Numbered from the stretch's first letter, positions 6,625 through 14,062 are shown. The stretch is DNA of 14,062 nucleotides from Gammaproteobacteria bacterium (GCA_012510865.1 JAAZHF010000420.1:1-14062), one strand, 5' to 3'. Notes: generated by a model not told the origin, from the letters alone. Made by a program: numbers and translations.

Positions 6625-6984
6625 TTGACACCGACCCTGCTGCTGCTCGCGCTCGCGGCGCTGCTGGCCTGGATCCTGGCGCGCCGGCGCAGCGGCCGGC
6701 ACCGCCACCGGAGGGCCGTGGCCGCCGTCCTGGACGCCGCCGACGCCCTGGAATCTCGCCTGCGCACCGCCCGCAGCGAGATCGAGGCCGTGGCCGGCGA
6801 GGGTCCCGACCCGGTCCGCGAGGCGCTGCAGGAAATGCTGCGCCAGCGGCTGTGGCTGCAGCAGCACGGCGGCGGGGCGTCGCCGGCCGAACTCGAGGCG
6901 GTCCGCGACTCCATCGACCGCGCACGGCTGCGCATCGACCAGCAGCTTCGCCGCATCGAGCAGGCGCGGGCGGCGCATCCGTGA
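6625..6984 (+). CDS. Small membrane-anchored coiled-coil protein of unknown function
   Basis: I do not recognise a family. The 119 residues begin with one hydrophobic segment (LLLLALAALLAWILA, about 5-19), followed by an arginine- and histidine-rich stretch (RRRSGRHRHRR). Two charged helical regions follow (about 33-80 and 86-117), rich in Ala, Glu, Leu and Arg with heptad-like spacing. The likely form is a single-pass inner-membrane protein with a cytoplasmic coiled coil. The start is TTG at 6625, with GGAGG about 9 nt upstream and no nearby in-frame ATG. Its TGA overlaps the GTG start of maf (GTGA), so the two are probably translationally coupled. The coupling and the strong ribosome-binding site make it a real gene rather than a shadow frame. 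Confidence 0.7.
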   Translation: MTPTLLLLALAALLAWILARRRSGRHRHRRAVAAVLDAADALESRLRTARSEIEAVAGEGPDPVREALQEMLRQRLWLQQHGGGASPAELEAVRDSIDRARLRIDQQLRRIEQARAAHP

Positions 6985-7562
6985 GCGGCGGACCGGCGCT
7001 GGTGCTGGCCTCGACCTCGCCCTATCGCCGCGGGCTCCTGTCCCGCCTGGGACTGCCCTTCGACGCGATCCCGCCCGGGGTGGACGAAGCCGCGCTGCAG
7101 GGGGAGTCCCCCGCCGACCTGGTCGTGCGCCTGGCCGCGGCCAAGGCGGCTGCCGTCGCCGCGCTGCATCCGGGCGCCCGCGTCATCGGCTCGGACCAGG
7201 TGGCCGACTTCGACGGCGCGGTCCTCGGGAAGCCGGGGTCCCGCGAGCGCGCGATCGAACAGCTGCAGGCGATGTCCGGGCGCAGCGTCGCCTTCCGGAC
7301 CGCGGTGGCCGTCGCCGCGAACGGTCGCGTCGCCAGCGCGCTCGACACGACCCTGGTGCGCTTCCGCCGCCTCGACCGCGCCGCGATCGAACGCTACGTC
7401 GACCGCGAACAGCCCTACGACTGCGCCGGCAGCTTCAGGTCGGAGGGCTTCGGCATCGTGCTGTTCGAGGCGATCGAGACGCGCGACCCCACGGCCCTCG
7501 TCGGCCTGCCCCTGATCGAGACCGCGCGGCTGCTGCGCGACAGCGGGCTCCCGCTCCCCTGA
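6981..7562 (+). CDS. yceF: Maf-family nucleotide pyrophosphatase, YceF type (probable 7-methyl-GTP pyrophosphatase)
   Basis: The 193-residue Maf protein hydrolyses non-canonical nucleoside triphosphates to monophosphates. The YceF subfamily prefers m7GTP in E. coli. Motifs are LASTSPYRRGLL at 9-20, GVDEAA at 33-38, the catalytic Asp72 in GSDQV, GKPGS near 83-87, and the very conserved CAGSFRSEGFGI and DPTALVGLPLIE in the C-terminal half. It resembles E. coli YceF more than the dTTP-type YhdE, and it sits divergent to yceD exactly as yceF does in E. coli. The GTG at 6981 overlaps the stop of the upstream gene by 4 nt and gives the normal N-terminus. The gene converges on the glycosyltransferase, with 53 nt between the two stops and no obvious terminator. 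Confidence 0.92.
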   Translation: MSGGPALVLASTSPYRRGLLSRLGLPFDAIPPGVDEAALQGESPADLVVRLAAAKAAAVAALHPGARVIGSDQVADFDGAVLGKPGSRERAIEQLQAMSGRSVAFRTAVAVAANGRVASALDTTLVRFRRLDRAAIERYVDREQPYDCAGSFRSEGFGIVLFEAIETRDPTALVGLPLIETARLLRDSGLPLP

Positions 7563-7615
7563 CGCATCGCGGGGCCGGCGGCCTTCGCGGTCCGCTTCGT
7601 GGTCCTGCACGCCAC

Positions 7616-9496
7616 TCAGCGTGCGGAGTGCGCGTCGGCCCCGCCCTGCGCCACCGCGTCCGCGTCGACCAGGATGCGCTGCTCCGGCCAGTCCTCGATG
7701 CTGCCGTCGCGACCGTGCAGGCGCAGCCCCAGCCAGCGCGCGCCACGGGGGCCCGGCGGCAGTTCGACCGTCGCCGTGAACCCGACCCGCGGATGGTTCG
7801 GATCGGTCGATATCCGCCAGTACCTGGCGACACCCGGGCTCTCGATGCCGTAGTCCGCACGCGCCACGACCTCGCCGTCCAGCAGCACGTCCACCCGCTC
7901 GAGCCCGCTGCCGTCCTTGAACGCCCAGCCCTCGACCGCGAACGCCGGACCGACCTTCGCGCCGGCCGCCGGCGCGTCGATCCACGCCATCACGGGCAGC
8001 GTGCAGTCCCCGTCCTCGGCGCGGCCGGCGATGGCGAACAGCAGGAAACGCGTCCGCCCGTGGTCCACGTTGAGCACCCGCGGCGGCGGCAGCGGCCCGA
8101 AGCGGCGGCACAGGGCGTGGTAGCGCACCAGCAGGTGCTTGTATTCGACCTCGGTGGCGGCGACGACCAGCAGCACTGGCCCGCCCGGATCCGTGGCCCC
8201 GGCGGCCTCCAGGCCCCACAGGCGCAGCTGCGGCGCGCGCCCGTGCTGGCGGTTCGCCGGGTGCTCCAGCACCTCGATGGCGGGATCGCCGAGCGCGAAC
8301 CCGAGCTCCGCCCCGACCTTGAAGTTGTCGGCCACGATCCGGGTGCCGGCGGGCATCGTCGCCCGCAGTTCGCGCACGCCCTCGGCCAGCACGTCCCAGC
8401 CGGCGAAATTGGATGGATACCACTTCAGCGACGCCGTCCGCGCCCGCAGTTCGGGCACGGACACCAGCACGTGGTAGCCGAGCACCGCCGCCAGCCCGGC
8501 GGCCGCCAACGCCCAGGCCAGGATCCGGAGCGGCCGCGGCCAGCGCAGCAGCAGGACCGGCACCAGCGGCAGCAGCGCCAGCAGGCCCGGCAGCGGCCAG
8601 TGGAAGCTCACCCTCTGCGTATCGGCGAAGAAGCCGAGGAGGAAGAAGCCGAGCACCACCAGGCTCCCGCTGAGTGCGATGAAGCGCACGCTGCCCTCCC
8701 CGGCGCGGATCCCGCGCCAGCCCGACCACAGAAGCGCCGCGAACAGCAGCGGCGTGGCCAGCAGCGCCTGGATGGCGATGAACCAGGCGCCGTCGGGCTG
8801 CCAGGCCCAGGGATGGCGGTCGACCAGCTGGAAGCGCAGCCCGGCCTCGGCGTTCTCGAGGTTCCAGGCCAGCAGCGGCGTCCACGCGGCGGCGCCGAAG
8901 GCGATCGCGATCCAGAGCCGCGAATCCCGCAGCGCGGCCCGCCCCTGCGGAAGCATGAGCAGCGCGAGCGCGCCGACGGCGATCACGGCGACGAAGCGGT
9001 AATGGCTGAGCGCGCCGATCGCGAGCCCCAGCGCAAGCTCGAGCGTCGCGCCGTAGCCGACGCTGCGCACCAGCCGCGCACCCGCGTCCAGGCACAGCAG
9101 GGTGGCGACCGCCATCGGCGTGTCGGGCAGCGCCATCAGTCCCAGCGACCCCGACAGAGGCAGCAGCAGCGCGGCGATCCCGGCGACCCATCCGTGCCCT
9201 TCGCCGAACTCGCGCGCGGTGATCCGCACCACGAGCCAGGGCACCGCCGAGGCGAGCAGGAGGAAGGGCATGCGGACCGCGAGCGTGCCTTCGCCGAACA
9301 GCGACGTGCCCAGCCGGATCAGCCAGGCGGTCAGGCCGGGGAGGTCGGAGTAGGCCCAGGCGAGGTGCCGGCTCTCCTGCCAGTAGAACGCTTCGTCCAC
9401 GAACAGCGGCAGGTACACGGCGATCGCCGCCTTGGCCAGGAGCAGCGCGCACCACAGTGCGACGAAAGCCGCGCGCGCGTCGATGTTTTTTCGCAT
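7616..9496 (-). CDS. ArnT/PMT-like membrane glycosyltransferase with C-terminal Ig-like domain
   Basis: This 626-residue protein resembles family 39/83 glycosyltransferases, which transfer a sugar from a polyprenyl-phosphate donor on the periplasmic side of the inner membrane. The N-terminus has a transmembrane helix, then the catalytic-loop signature LFVDEAFYW (Asp34, Glu35). LPDTPMA at 123-129 is a second typical ArnT-like motif. About ten hydrophobic segments span residues 9-345. A soluble part (about 346-500) includes ADNFKVGAELGFALG. Residues about 501-612 resemble a bacterial Ig-like domain (EGWAFKDGSGLERVDVLLDG, then ADYG and a GF strand). The acceptor and sugar are unknown. The ATG at 9496 gives MRKNIDARAAF, with GAGG about 9 nt upstream. 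It diverges from moxR with only 46 nt between the starts. Confidence 0.85.
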   Translation of the reverse strand: MRKNIDARAAFVALWCALLLAKAAIAVYLPLFVDEAFYWQESRHLAWAYSDLPGLTAWLIRLGTSLFGEGTLAVRMPFLLLASAVPWLVVRITAREFGEGHGWVAGIAALLLPLSGSLGLMALPDTPMAVATLLCLDAGARLVRSVGYGATLELALGLAIGALSHYRFVAVIAVGALALLMLPQGRAALRDSRLWIAIAFGAAAWTPLLAWNLENAEAGLRFQLVDRHPWAWQPDGAWFIAIQALLATPLLFAALLWSGWRGIRAGEGSVRFIALSGSLVVLGFFLLGFFADTQRVSFHWPLPGLLALLPLVPVLLLRWPRPLRILAWALAAAGLAAVLGYHVLVSVPELRARTASLKWYPSNFAGWDVLAEGVRELRATMPAGTRIVADNFKVGAELGFALGDPAIEVLEHPANRQHGRAPQLRLWGLEAAGATDPGGPVLLVVAATEVEYKHLLVRYHALCRRFGPLPPPRVLNVDHGRTRFLLFAIAGRAEDGDCTLPVMAWIDAPAAGAKVGPAFAVEGWAFKDGSGLERVDVLLDGEVVARADYGIESPGVARYWRISTDPNHPRVGFTATVELPPGPRGARWLGLRLHGRDGSIEDWPEQRILVDADAVAQGGADAHSAR

Positions 9497-9511
9497 CTGC
9501 AGCGACCTCGT

Positions 9512-9517
9512 TACACT
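9512..9517 (+). promoter_or_regulatory. Candidate -10 element for the moxR operon
   Basis: TACACT (4 of 6 matches to TATAAT) lies 26 nt before the moxR ATG, in the 46-nt divergent gap. Transcription would start near 9524, leaving a short leader that contains GGAG at 9533-9536. Any -35 element would lie inside the first codons of the divergent glycosyltransferase gene, where the match is poor. Confidence 0.3.
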
Positions 9518-9542
9518 TCGGGCAACCCCCATGGAGCCCGGC

Positions 9543-10496
9543 ATGAGCGCCCAGCCCGCGAACCCGGACATGCTACCCGACGACCTGCGCGATGCAGTGC
9601 AGCGCGCGCAGCGCCAGGTGAATTCCCTGGTGCTGGGCAAGGAGCGCGCGGTCCGTTTCGCCTTCACCGCGCTGCTCTCCGACGGGCACCTGCTGATCGA
9701 GGACCTGCCGGGGCTGGGCAAGACCACGCTGGCCCACGCGCTGGCCGCGACGCTCGGGCTCGGCTTCCAGCGGGTGCAGTTCACCTCCGACCTGCTGCCG
9801 TCGGACATCCTCGGCGTCTCGGTCTACGACGCCCAGGCCGGCGCCTTCGCGTTCCACCGCGGGCCGGTGTTCGCCCACGTGCTGCTCGCCGACGAGATCA
9901 ACCGCGCGCCGCCGCGCCCGCAGAGCGCGCTGCTCGAGGCGATGGCCGAACACCAGGTCACGGTGGACGGCACCACCTACGCCCTGCCCGCCCCGTTCTT
10001 CGTCATCGCGACGCAGAACCCGGTCGACCTTGCCGGAACCTACCCGCTGCCGGACTCGCAGCTGGACCGCTTCCTGCTGCGGCTGCACCTGGGCTACCCG
10101 GACCCGGGAGCCGAGCGCGAGCTGCTGGCCGGCGCCGACCGCCGCGACCTGATCGCGCAGGCGCTGCCCCTGCTCGGCGCCGCCGACGTGCTGCGGCTGC
10201 GCGAGGCCGTGCTCGCGGTGCACGCCAGCGACGCCCTGGTGCACTACGTGCAGGCCCTGCTCGAACGCAGCCGCCACCAGGCCGGGGTGCGCGTGGGGCT
10301 GTCGCCGCGCGCCGGCATCGCCCTGCTGCGCGCCGCGCGGGCGCACGCGCTGCTGCTCGGCCGGGGCCACGTGCTTCCCGATGACATCCAGGCGCTGTTC
10401 GGCGCCGTGGCCACGCACCGGCTGGTGGTGGACGGCGACGCCGGCGACGAGGCGGCGATGGCGCAGGCGATCCTGCACGCGGTGGCGGTCGATTGA
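9543..10496 (+). CDS. MoxR-family AAA+ ATPase
   Basis: MoxR ATPases act as chaperone-like remodelling enzymes and are usually encoded beside DUF58 or VWA proteins. The 317 residues contain Walker A (DLPGLGKTT, 54-62, Lys60), Walker B (LLADEIN, Asp117-Glu118), sensor 1 in IATQNPVDLAGTYPLP near 155-170, and LDRFLLR. The lid region has VGLSPRAGIALL. One oddity follows Walker B: the family usually reads RAPPKTQSALLEAM, but here it is RAPPRPQSALLEAM, with proline at 126 in place of the conserved threonine. I chose the ATG at 9543 because GGAG sits 6 nt upstream; an in-frame ATG at 9531 would add four residues. Its stop abuts the DUF58 gene start, so these two are one operon. Confidence 0.93.
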   Translation: MSAQPANPDMLPDDLRDAVQRAQRQVNSLVLGKERAVRFAFTALLSDGHLLIEDLPGLGKTTLAHALAATLGLGFQRVQFTSDLLPSDILGVSVYDAQAGAFAFHRGPVFAHVLLADEINRAPPRPQSALLEAMAEHQVTVDGTTYALPAPFFVIATQNPVDLAGTYPLPDSQLDRFLLRLHLGYPDPGAERELLAGADRRDLIAQALPLLGAADVLRLREAVLAVHASDALVHYVQALLERSRHQAGVRVGLSPRAGIALLRAARAHALLLGRGHVLPDDIQALFGAVATHRLVVDGDAGDEAAMAQAILHAVAVD

Positions 10497-10498
10497 GC

Positions 10499-11470
10499 AT
10501 GGCGCGCGGGCTGCTGGCTGGCCTGCGCGCGCGCCTCGGGTCGCTGGCGCGGCCGCGGGGCCCGGAAGCCCTGCCGATCACCTTCGACCGGCGCCGCATC
10601 TACGTGCTGCCGACCCGCTTCGGCGCCTTCTTCGCCCTGCTGCTGGCGGTGATGCTGCTCGGCGCGCTGAACTACAACAACAACCCGGCGCTGCTTCTGG
10701 CGCTGCTGCTGGCGGGCGCCGCCAACACCAGCCTGTTCGCCGCGCACCTCCAGCTCTCCGGGCTGTCCGTGGTCGCGGTCGGCGCCGAGCCCGTTCCCGC
10801 GGGCTCGTCGATGGCGGTGCGCGTGCACCTCCGTGCCGACCCGGCGCGCGGACGGCACGGGCTGCGGCTGGCGCTTGGCGGGGAGCGGGACGTGGTCTCG
10901 CTGGCCGACGGCGCCGGCGAAGCGCGCCTGTCGCTGCCAACGCACCGCCGCGGCTGGCTGCACCCCGGCCGCATCACCCTGTCGACCACGCGCCCCCTCG
11001 GCCTTGCCCGCGCCTGGGCCTACGCCTGGCCGGCGCAGCCCCTGTTGGTATACCCGCGCCCCGAAGCGGCGGGCCCGCCGCTGCCGGAGGGAGCCGGCGG
11101 CACCGCCCAGGCGCGGCTCCATCCGGCCGGGGACGACGTCCACCACCTGCGCGCCTATCGCCGCGGGGACTCGCGCCGCGCGGTCGCGTGGAAGCCGTCG
11201 GCGCGGCACGGCACGCTCCTGGTGCGCGAGTACGAGCAGCCGCGCGGCGCCGACGTCGTGCTCGACTGGGACGCCGTGCCGCTGGCGCACGAGGACCGCA
11301 TCCGGAGGCTGGCGCGCTGGGTGGACGAGGCCGCGCGCGACGGCCGCCGCTACCTGCTCAGGCTCCCGCGCCAGGCGCTCGGGCCCGACCGCGGCGGGGC
11401 GCACCGCCACGCCTGCCTGCGCGCACTCGCGCTGCTGCCCGCGGACGGAGAAGGAGGCGCGGGTGGCTGA
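10499..11470 (+). CDS. DUF58 membrane protein, partner of MoxR
   Basis: The 323-residue protein starts with a short basic segment, then two hydrophobic stretches (about 40-57 and 62-80) that should anchor it in the inner membrane. The DUF58 signature follows at 213-246: DDVHHLRAYRRGDSRRAVAW, then SARHGTLLVREYE. The domain often resembles a von Willebrand A fold, but I see no complete metal-binding MIDAS motif; VVLDWD at 253-258 is the nearest strand. Function is unknown, and the moxR-DUF58-transglutaminase order suggests a joint periplasmic or envelope role. Two starts are possible: TTG at 10493, overlapping the moxR stop by 4 nt, and ATG at 10499, two codons later. I favour the ATG but neither has a clear ribosome-binding site. 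The end overlaps the next start by 8 nt. Confidence 0.9.
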   Translation: MARGLLAGLRARLGSLARPRGPEALPITFDRRRIYVLPTRFGAFFALLLAVMLLGALNYNNNPALLLALLLAGAANTSLFAAHLQLSGLSVVAVGAEPVPAGSSMAVRVHLRADPARGRHGLRLALGGERDVVSLADGAGEARLSLPTHRRGWLHPGRITLSTTRPLGLARAWAYAWPAQPLLVYPRPEAAGPPLPEGAGGTAQARLHPAGDDVHHLRAYRRGDSRRAVAWKPSARHGTLLVREYEQPRGADVVLDWDAVPLAHEDRIRRLARWVDEAARDGRRYLLRLPRQALGPDRGGAHRHACLRALALLPADGEGGAGG

Positions 11471-13412
11471 GGCGGCCCCCCGCAGCCCCGTGCTGGTCCC
11501 GTCGGCGCGGGCCTGGACGCTTGCCGCCGCGGCCGGCTGCCTGCTGCCGCTCCTGCTGCAGCTCCCCGGCGCCCTCGCCACCGGCCTGGCCGCCGTGGCC
11601 GCGGTGGTGAGCGCGCTGTCGTGGCGGCGACGCCTGCCGCGCGCGCTGCGCCTGCTGCTGTCCCTGGCCCTGGTCGCGCTGGTGTTCGCGCAGTCGGGCC
11701 CGGGGCTGGGCCGCGATACCGGCTGCGCGCTGCTCGCGGCCATGCTCGCGATCAAGCCGATGGAGCTCGCGACCCTGCGGGACGGGCGCAGCCTGCTGGG
11801 CTTCGCGCGGTTCGCACCCTTCGCCACCTTCCTCCTCGACCAGGGGCCGATCAGCCTTGCGCTGGGACTGGCCGGTGCGCTGGCGGCACTGGCCGCGATG
11901 CTGCGCCTGGCGGAACTCGAGAGCGGCGACGATGCGGTGCTGCCGCCGCGCGACCGCCTGCGCGGGGTGACGGCGATGGCCGCGATCGGCCTGCCGCTGG
12001 CCATGGCCGCCTTCTGGCTGGTGCCGCGCATCGCGACGCCGCTGTGGGGCGTGCCGCAGCGCTCGGTGGGGGTGACCGGGCTCTCCGACTCGATGCGCCC
12101 CGGTGACTGGTTCGACATGCTGGCCGACGACAGCCCGGCGCTGCGCGTCAGCTTCGACGGCCCGGTGCCGCCGACCTCGGAGATGTACTGGCGCGGTCCC
12201 GTGCTGTGGGACTTCGACGGCCGCGAATGGACCACCGCACGCGGCTTCCGGCCGCCGGCTCCCGCCGCCGTCGTCCATGGCGGCAGGCGCTACAGCTACG
12301 AACTGGAGGTCGAACCCACCGACGGCCGGCTCCTCGTGGCGCTCGAACTGCCGGTGGACGTGCCGGACGGGGCGCAGCGCGGCCACGACCACACGCTCGC
12401 GACCCGCCAACCGCTGTCATCGGTCACGCGCTGGCGCATGGCCTCCGCCGCCCCGGCGTCGTTCGAACCGGAGCTGCCACCCGCGGTGCGCGCCGCCGCG
12501 CTGCGCCTGCCCGATGGCTTCAACCCGCGCACCCTCGCCCTGGCCGCGCAATGGCGCGCCCAGGCCGGCCACGGGGCCGCGGCCGACGCGGCGATCGCCA
12601 ACCGCGCGCTGTCCTGGATCCGGGCCGAGTTCGGCTACACCCTGTCCACGCCGCCGCCCGGGCGGCACGGCGTGGACGAGTTCCTGTTCGACCAGAAGCT
12701 CGGCTTCTGCGAACACTTCAGCTCGTCCTTCGTGGTGCTGATGCGCGCCGCCGGGATCCCGGCCCGCGTGGTCACCGGCTACGTGGGCGGCTACCGCAAC
12801 CCGGTCGGCGACTACTGGATCGTGCGCAATTCCGACGCGCACGCCTGGGCGGAGGTCTGGCTGCCCGGACGCGGCTGGGTGCGCGTCGATCCCACGGCCG
12901 CCGTCGCGCCGGAGCGGATCTACGACACCATCGCCGACCGCGCCATGCGCGTCCCGGCGGGGCTTCGCGCCCTGGCTCCGATGTTCGGCGTCGGCGACTG
13001 GATGCGGCGCGGGTGGAACGACCTCGTGCTGGGGTTCGACGCGGGCCGCCAGCAGCGCCTCCTGCGCGCGCTGGCCGGCCGCGACCTCGGCGCGGGCGGG
13101 ATGGTGCTCCTGTTCGCCCTGGTCGCGGGGCTCGCGCTGGCCGCCATGCTGTGGCTGGTCGCCCGCGGCGAACGCGAGCGCGACCCGGTGCTGCGCGCCT
13201 GGCACCGCGTCGGGGCGCGCTATGCGCGCTTCGGCCTGGTGCCGCTCCCGCACGAAACCGCCGCCGCCTGGGCGGCGCGGGTGGCCGCGGCGCGCCCGCG
13301 CGCCCGCGACCTGCCCGCCCTCAGCGCGCGTTTCAGCGATTGGCGCTACGCTCCGGGACATGCGGGCGACGCGCGCGCCCTGCTCCGCGACCTCCGCGCG
13401 CACCGCCCCTGA
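11463..13412 (+). CDS. tgpA: TgpA-type membrane transglutaminase (DUF3488 - transglutaminase core - DUF4129)
   Basis: The 649-residue protein has several N-terminal transmembrane helices (about 17-195), a periplasmic domain with a transglutaminase core at about 385-490, a further transmembrane helix at about 546-566, and a cytoplasmic DUF4129-like tail (DPVLRAWHRVGARYARFG). The catalytic triad is complete: Cys416 in LGFCEHFSSSFVVLM, His460 in NSDAHAWAEVW and Asp476 in WVRVDPTAA. TgpA of Pseudomonas aeruginosa has the same layout and is reported essential, with transglutaminase activity; its natural substrate is unclear. The GTG start at 11463 is supported by AGGAGG at 11452-11457, 5 nt upstream, and overlaps the end of the DUF58 gene by 8 nt. 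It closes the MoxR-DUF58-TgpA set. Confidence 0.93.
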   Translation: MAEAAPRSPVLVPSARAWTLAAAAGCLLPLLLQLPGALATGLAAVAAVVSALSWRRRLPRALRLLLSLALVALVFAQSGPGLGRDTGCALLAAMLAIKPMELATLRDGRSLLGFARFAPFATFLLDQGPISLALGLAGALAALAAMLRLAELESGDDAVLPPRDRLRGVTAMAAIGLPLAMAAFWLVPRIATPLWGVPQRSVGVTGLSDSMRPGDWFDMLADDSPALRVSFDGPVPPTSEMYWRGPVLWDFDGREWTTARGFRPPAPAAVVHGGRRYSYELEVEPTDGRLLVALELPVDVPDGAQRGHDHTLATRQPLSSVTRWRMASAAPASFEPELPPAVRAAALRLPDGFNPRTLALAAQWRAQAGHGAAADAAIANRALSWIRAEFGYTLSTPPPGRHGVDEFLFDQKLGFCEHFSSSFVVLMRAAGIPARVVTGYVGGYRNPVGDYWIVRNSDAHAWAEVWLPGRGWVRVDPTAAVAPERIYDTIADRAMRVPAGLRALAPMFGVGDWMRRGWNDLVLGFDAGRQQRLLRALAGRDLGAGGMVLLFALVAGLALAAMLWLVARGERERDPVLRAWHRVGARYARFGLVPLPHETAAAWAARVAAARPRARDLPALSARFSDWRYAPGHAGDARALLRDLRAHRP

Positions 13413-13439
13413 CCCGAGGCCACCACACCGGAGTTCCCC

Positions 13440-13925
13440 ATGCGCATGCGCCTTCCGCTCGCACTGGCCGCCACGACCCTGCTGCTCGCCGCCTGCGCCA
13501 GCCAGCCGGGGCCGCTGCAGGGCGGATTCACCGCCCTGTCCCCGCTCGACGCGGTCGAGGTCGATGCCACCGGCAGCCCGGTCCGCTGGGGCGGGCGCAT
13601 CGTCCAGGGGGAGCCGCGGGCCGACAGCACCTGCTTCGAGATGGTGTCGTCGCGGCTGGACGCCCAGGGTCGTCCGCACTGGACCGACGGCGAGGCCGGC
13701 GGGCGCTTCATCGCCTGCCGCACCGGCTTCTACGACCCCGCGGTGTTCGAAGTGAACCGCGAGGTCACCTTCACCGGCCGCATCGTCGGCTACGAGGACC
13801 GCCGGATCGGAGGCTACGGCTACCGCTTCCCGAAGGTCGACGCCGATGTCGTGTACCTGTGGCCGCGGCGGTCCCGCTCGAGGGTGACGCGCCCGCCGCC
13901 CTGGCCCTGGTGGGGCTACTGGTAG
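13440..13925 (+). CDS. slp: Slp-family outer-membrane lipoprotein
   Basis: The 161-residue protein has a signal peptide with lipobox LLAAC, so Cys19 should be lipidated. The residues after it (Ala, Ser) do not include the Asp that retains lipoproteins in the inner membrane, so export to the outer membrane by Lol is expected. The body matches the Slp family: VRWGGRIV near 48-55, SRLDAQGRPHW, GGRFIACRTGFYDPAVF and a final YGYRFPKVDADVVYLW. Slp is starvation-inducible in E. coli, and its molecular role is unclear. The tail ends in an aromatic PPPWPWWGYW. GGAG lies 6 nt before the ATG at 13440; a second ATG two codons on is less well placed. It starts 27 nt after tgpA and could share its transcript. 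Confidence 0.88.
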   Translation: MRMRLPLALAATTLLLAACASQPGPLQGGFTALSPLDAVEVDATGSPVRWGGRIVQGEPRADSTCFEMVSSRLDAQGRPHWTDGEAGGRFIACRTGFYDPAVFEVNREVTFTGRIVGYEDRRIGGYGYRFPKVDADVVYLWPRRSRSRVTRPPPWPWWGYW

Positions 13926-13940
13926 GCGGCGCAGCCCGGG

Positions 13941-14062
13941 TCAGGCCGGGGTGCCGAAGCGCCCGAGCGGCGCGCCCGCCAGCAGGTGCAGGTGGATCTG
14001 GAAGACCGTCTGGCCGCCGTCCTCGTTGCAGTTCATGACGATGCGGTAGCCCTTGTCCGCCA
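13941..14062 (-). CDS. HIT-family (HinT-like) nucleotide hydrolase, 5' part outside the window
   Basis: Only the last 40 codons are present, on the minus strand, ending at the TGA at 13941-13943. They read [20 protein letters not shown] followed by [16 protein letters not shown], which is the C-terminus of a HinT-type purine nucleoside phosphoramidase. The histidine triad normally reads HxHxHLL. Here the first histidine is Gln ([10 protein letters not shown]) while the middle, catalytic one is kept. Convergent with slp, 15 nt between stops, with no terminator seen. Confidence 0.85.
   Translation of the reverse strand, partial: ADKGYRIVMNCNEDGGQTVFQIHLHLLAGAPLGRFGTPA

Noticed and set aside
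7563..7615. Bidirectional terminator between maf and the glycosyltransferase
   Set aside because: The 53-nt convergent gap has no convincing stem followed by a T-run on either strand.
5964..9455. Very long minus-strand frame of more than 1,100 codons
   Set aside because: It reads out of frame through the glycosyltransferase and antisense to maf, and enters the true yceD frame only at its end. It is an effect of high GC.
7628..10384. Plus-strand frame of about 900 codons antisense to the glycosyltransferase
   Set aside because: It is rich in Arg, Gln, Pro and His with no recognisable motif, and lies opposite a well-supported gene.

Overview
The window is a very GC-rich (roughly 70% or more by eye), densely coded chromosomal segment. 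Gene content and protein similarity recalled from memory point to a gammaproteobacterium of the Xanthomonadaceae/Lysobacteraceae (Lysobacter, Luteimonas or Stenotrophomonas type). The clues are the yceD-rpmF-fabH-fabD-fabG-acpP-fabF-pabB order, a PabB with the PIAGT motif known from Stenotrophomonas maltophilia, and a divergent yceF-type maf gene. Species cannot be named from this. No tRNA, rRNA, CRISPR, insertion sequence or phage gene was seen, and no gene-free stretch exceeds 300 bases.

Region 1 (1-6488, all minus strand) is the fatty-acid-synthesis cluster, read from right to left: yceD, rpmF, fabH, fabD, fabG, acpP, fabF and pabB, the last cut by the left edge. A well-formed sigma70-type promoter (TTGACA, 17 nt, TAACAT) lies immediately before yceD and predicts a nearly leaderless mRNA. 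FabH starts chains on acetyl-CoA, FabD loads malonate onto ACP, FabF elongates and FabG reduces. PabB feeds folate synthesis. plsX, usual between rpmF and fabH elsewhere, is absent from that position; the 107-nt spacer holds three GC-rich dyads.

Region 2 (6489-7562, plus) is divergent: a short dyad-containing intergenic region, a small unassigned membrane-anchored coiled-coil protein, and a yceF-type Maf nucleotide pyrophosphatase whose GTG start overlaps the upstream stop.

Region 3 (7616-9496, minus) is a polytopic ArnT/PMT-like glycosyltransferase with an Ig-like C-terminal domain. It converges on maf and diverges from region 4.

Region 4 (9543-13925, plus) is a tightly packed MoxR ATPase - DUF58 - TgpA-type transglutaminase operon, followed by a Slp-family outer-membrane lipoprotein. 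The right edge cuts a minus-strand HIT-family (HinT-like) gene.

Most of the window is ordinary housekeeping DNA and I found no convincing new multi-gene system. The signal most worth checking is in FabF: the normally invariant second catalytic histidine (E. coli His340) reads as proline, together with Thr338 to Pro. Both changes are single T-to-G differences in GGT contexts on the given strand, so they are either a real loss or change of KAS II activity or a recurrent sequencing error.
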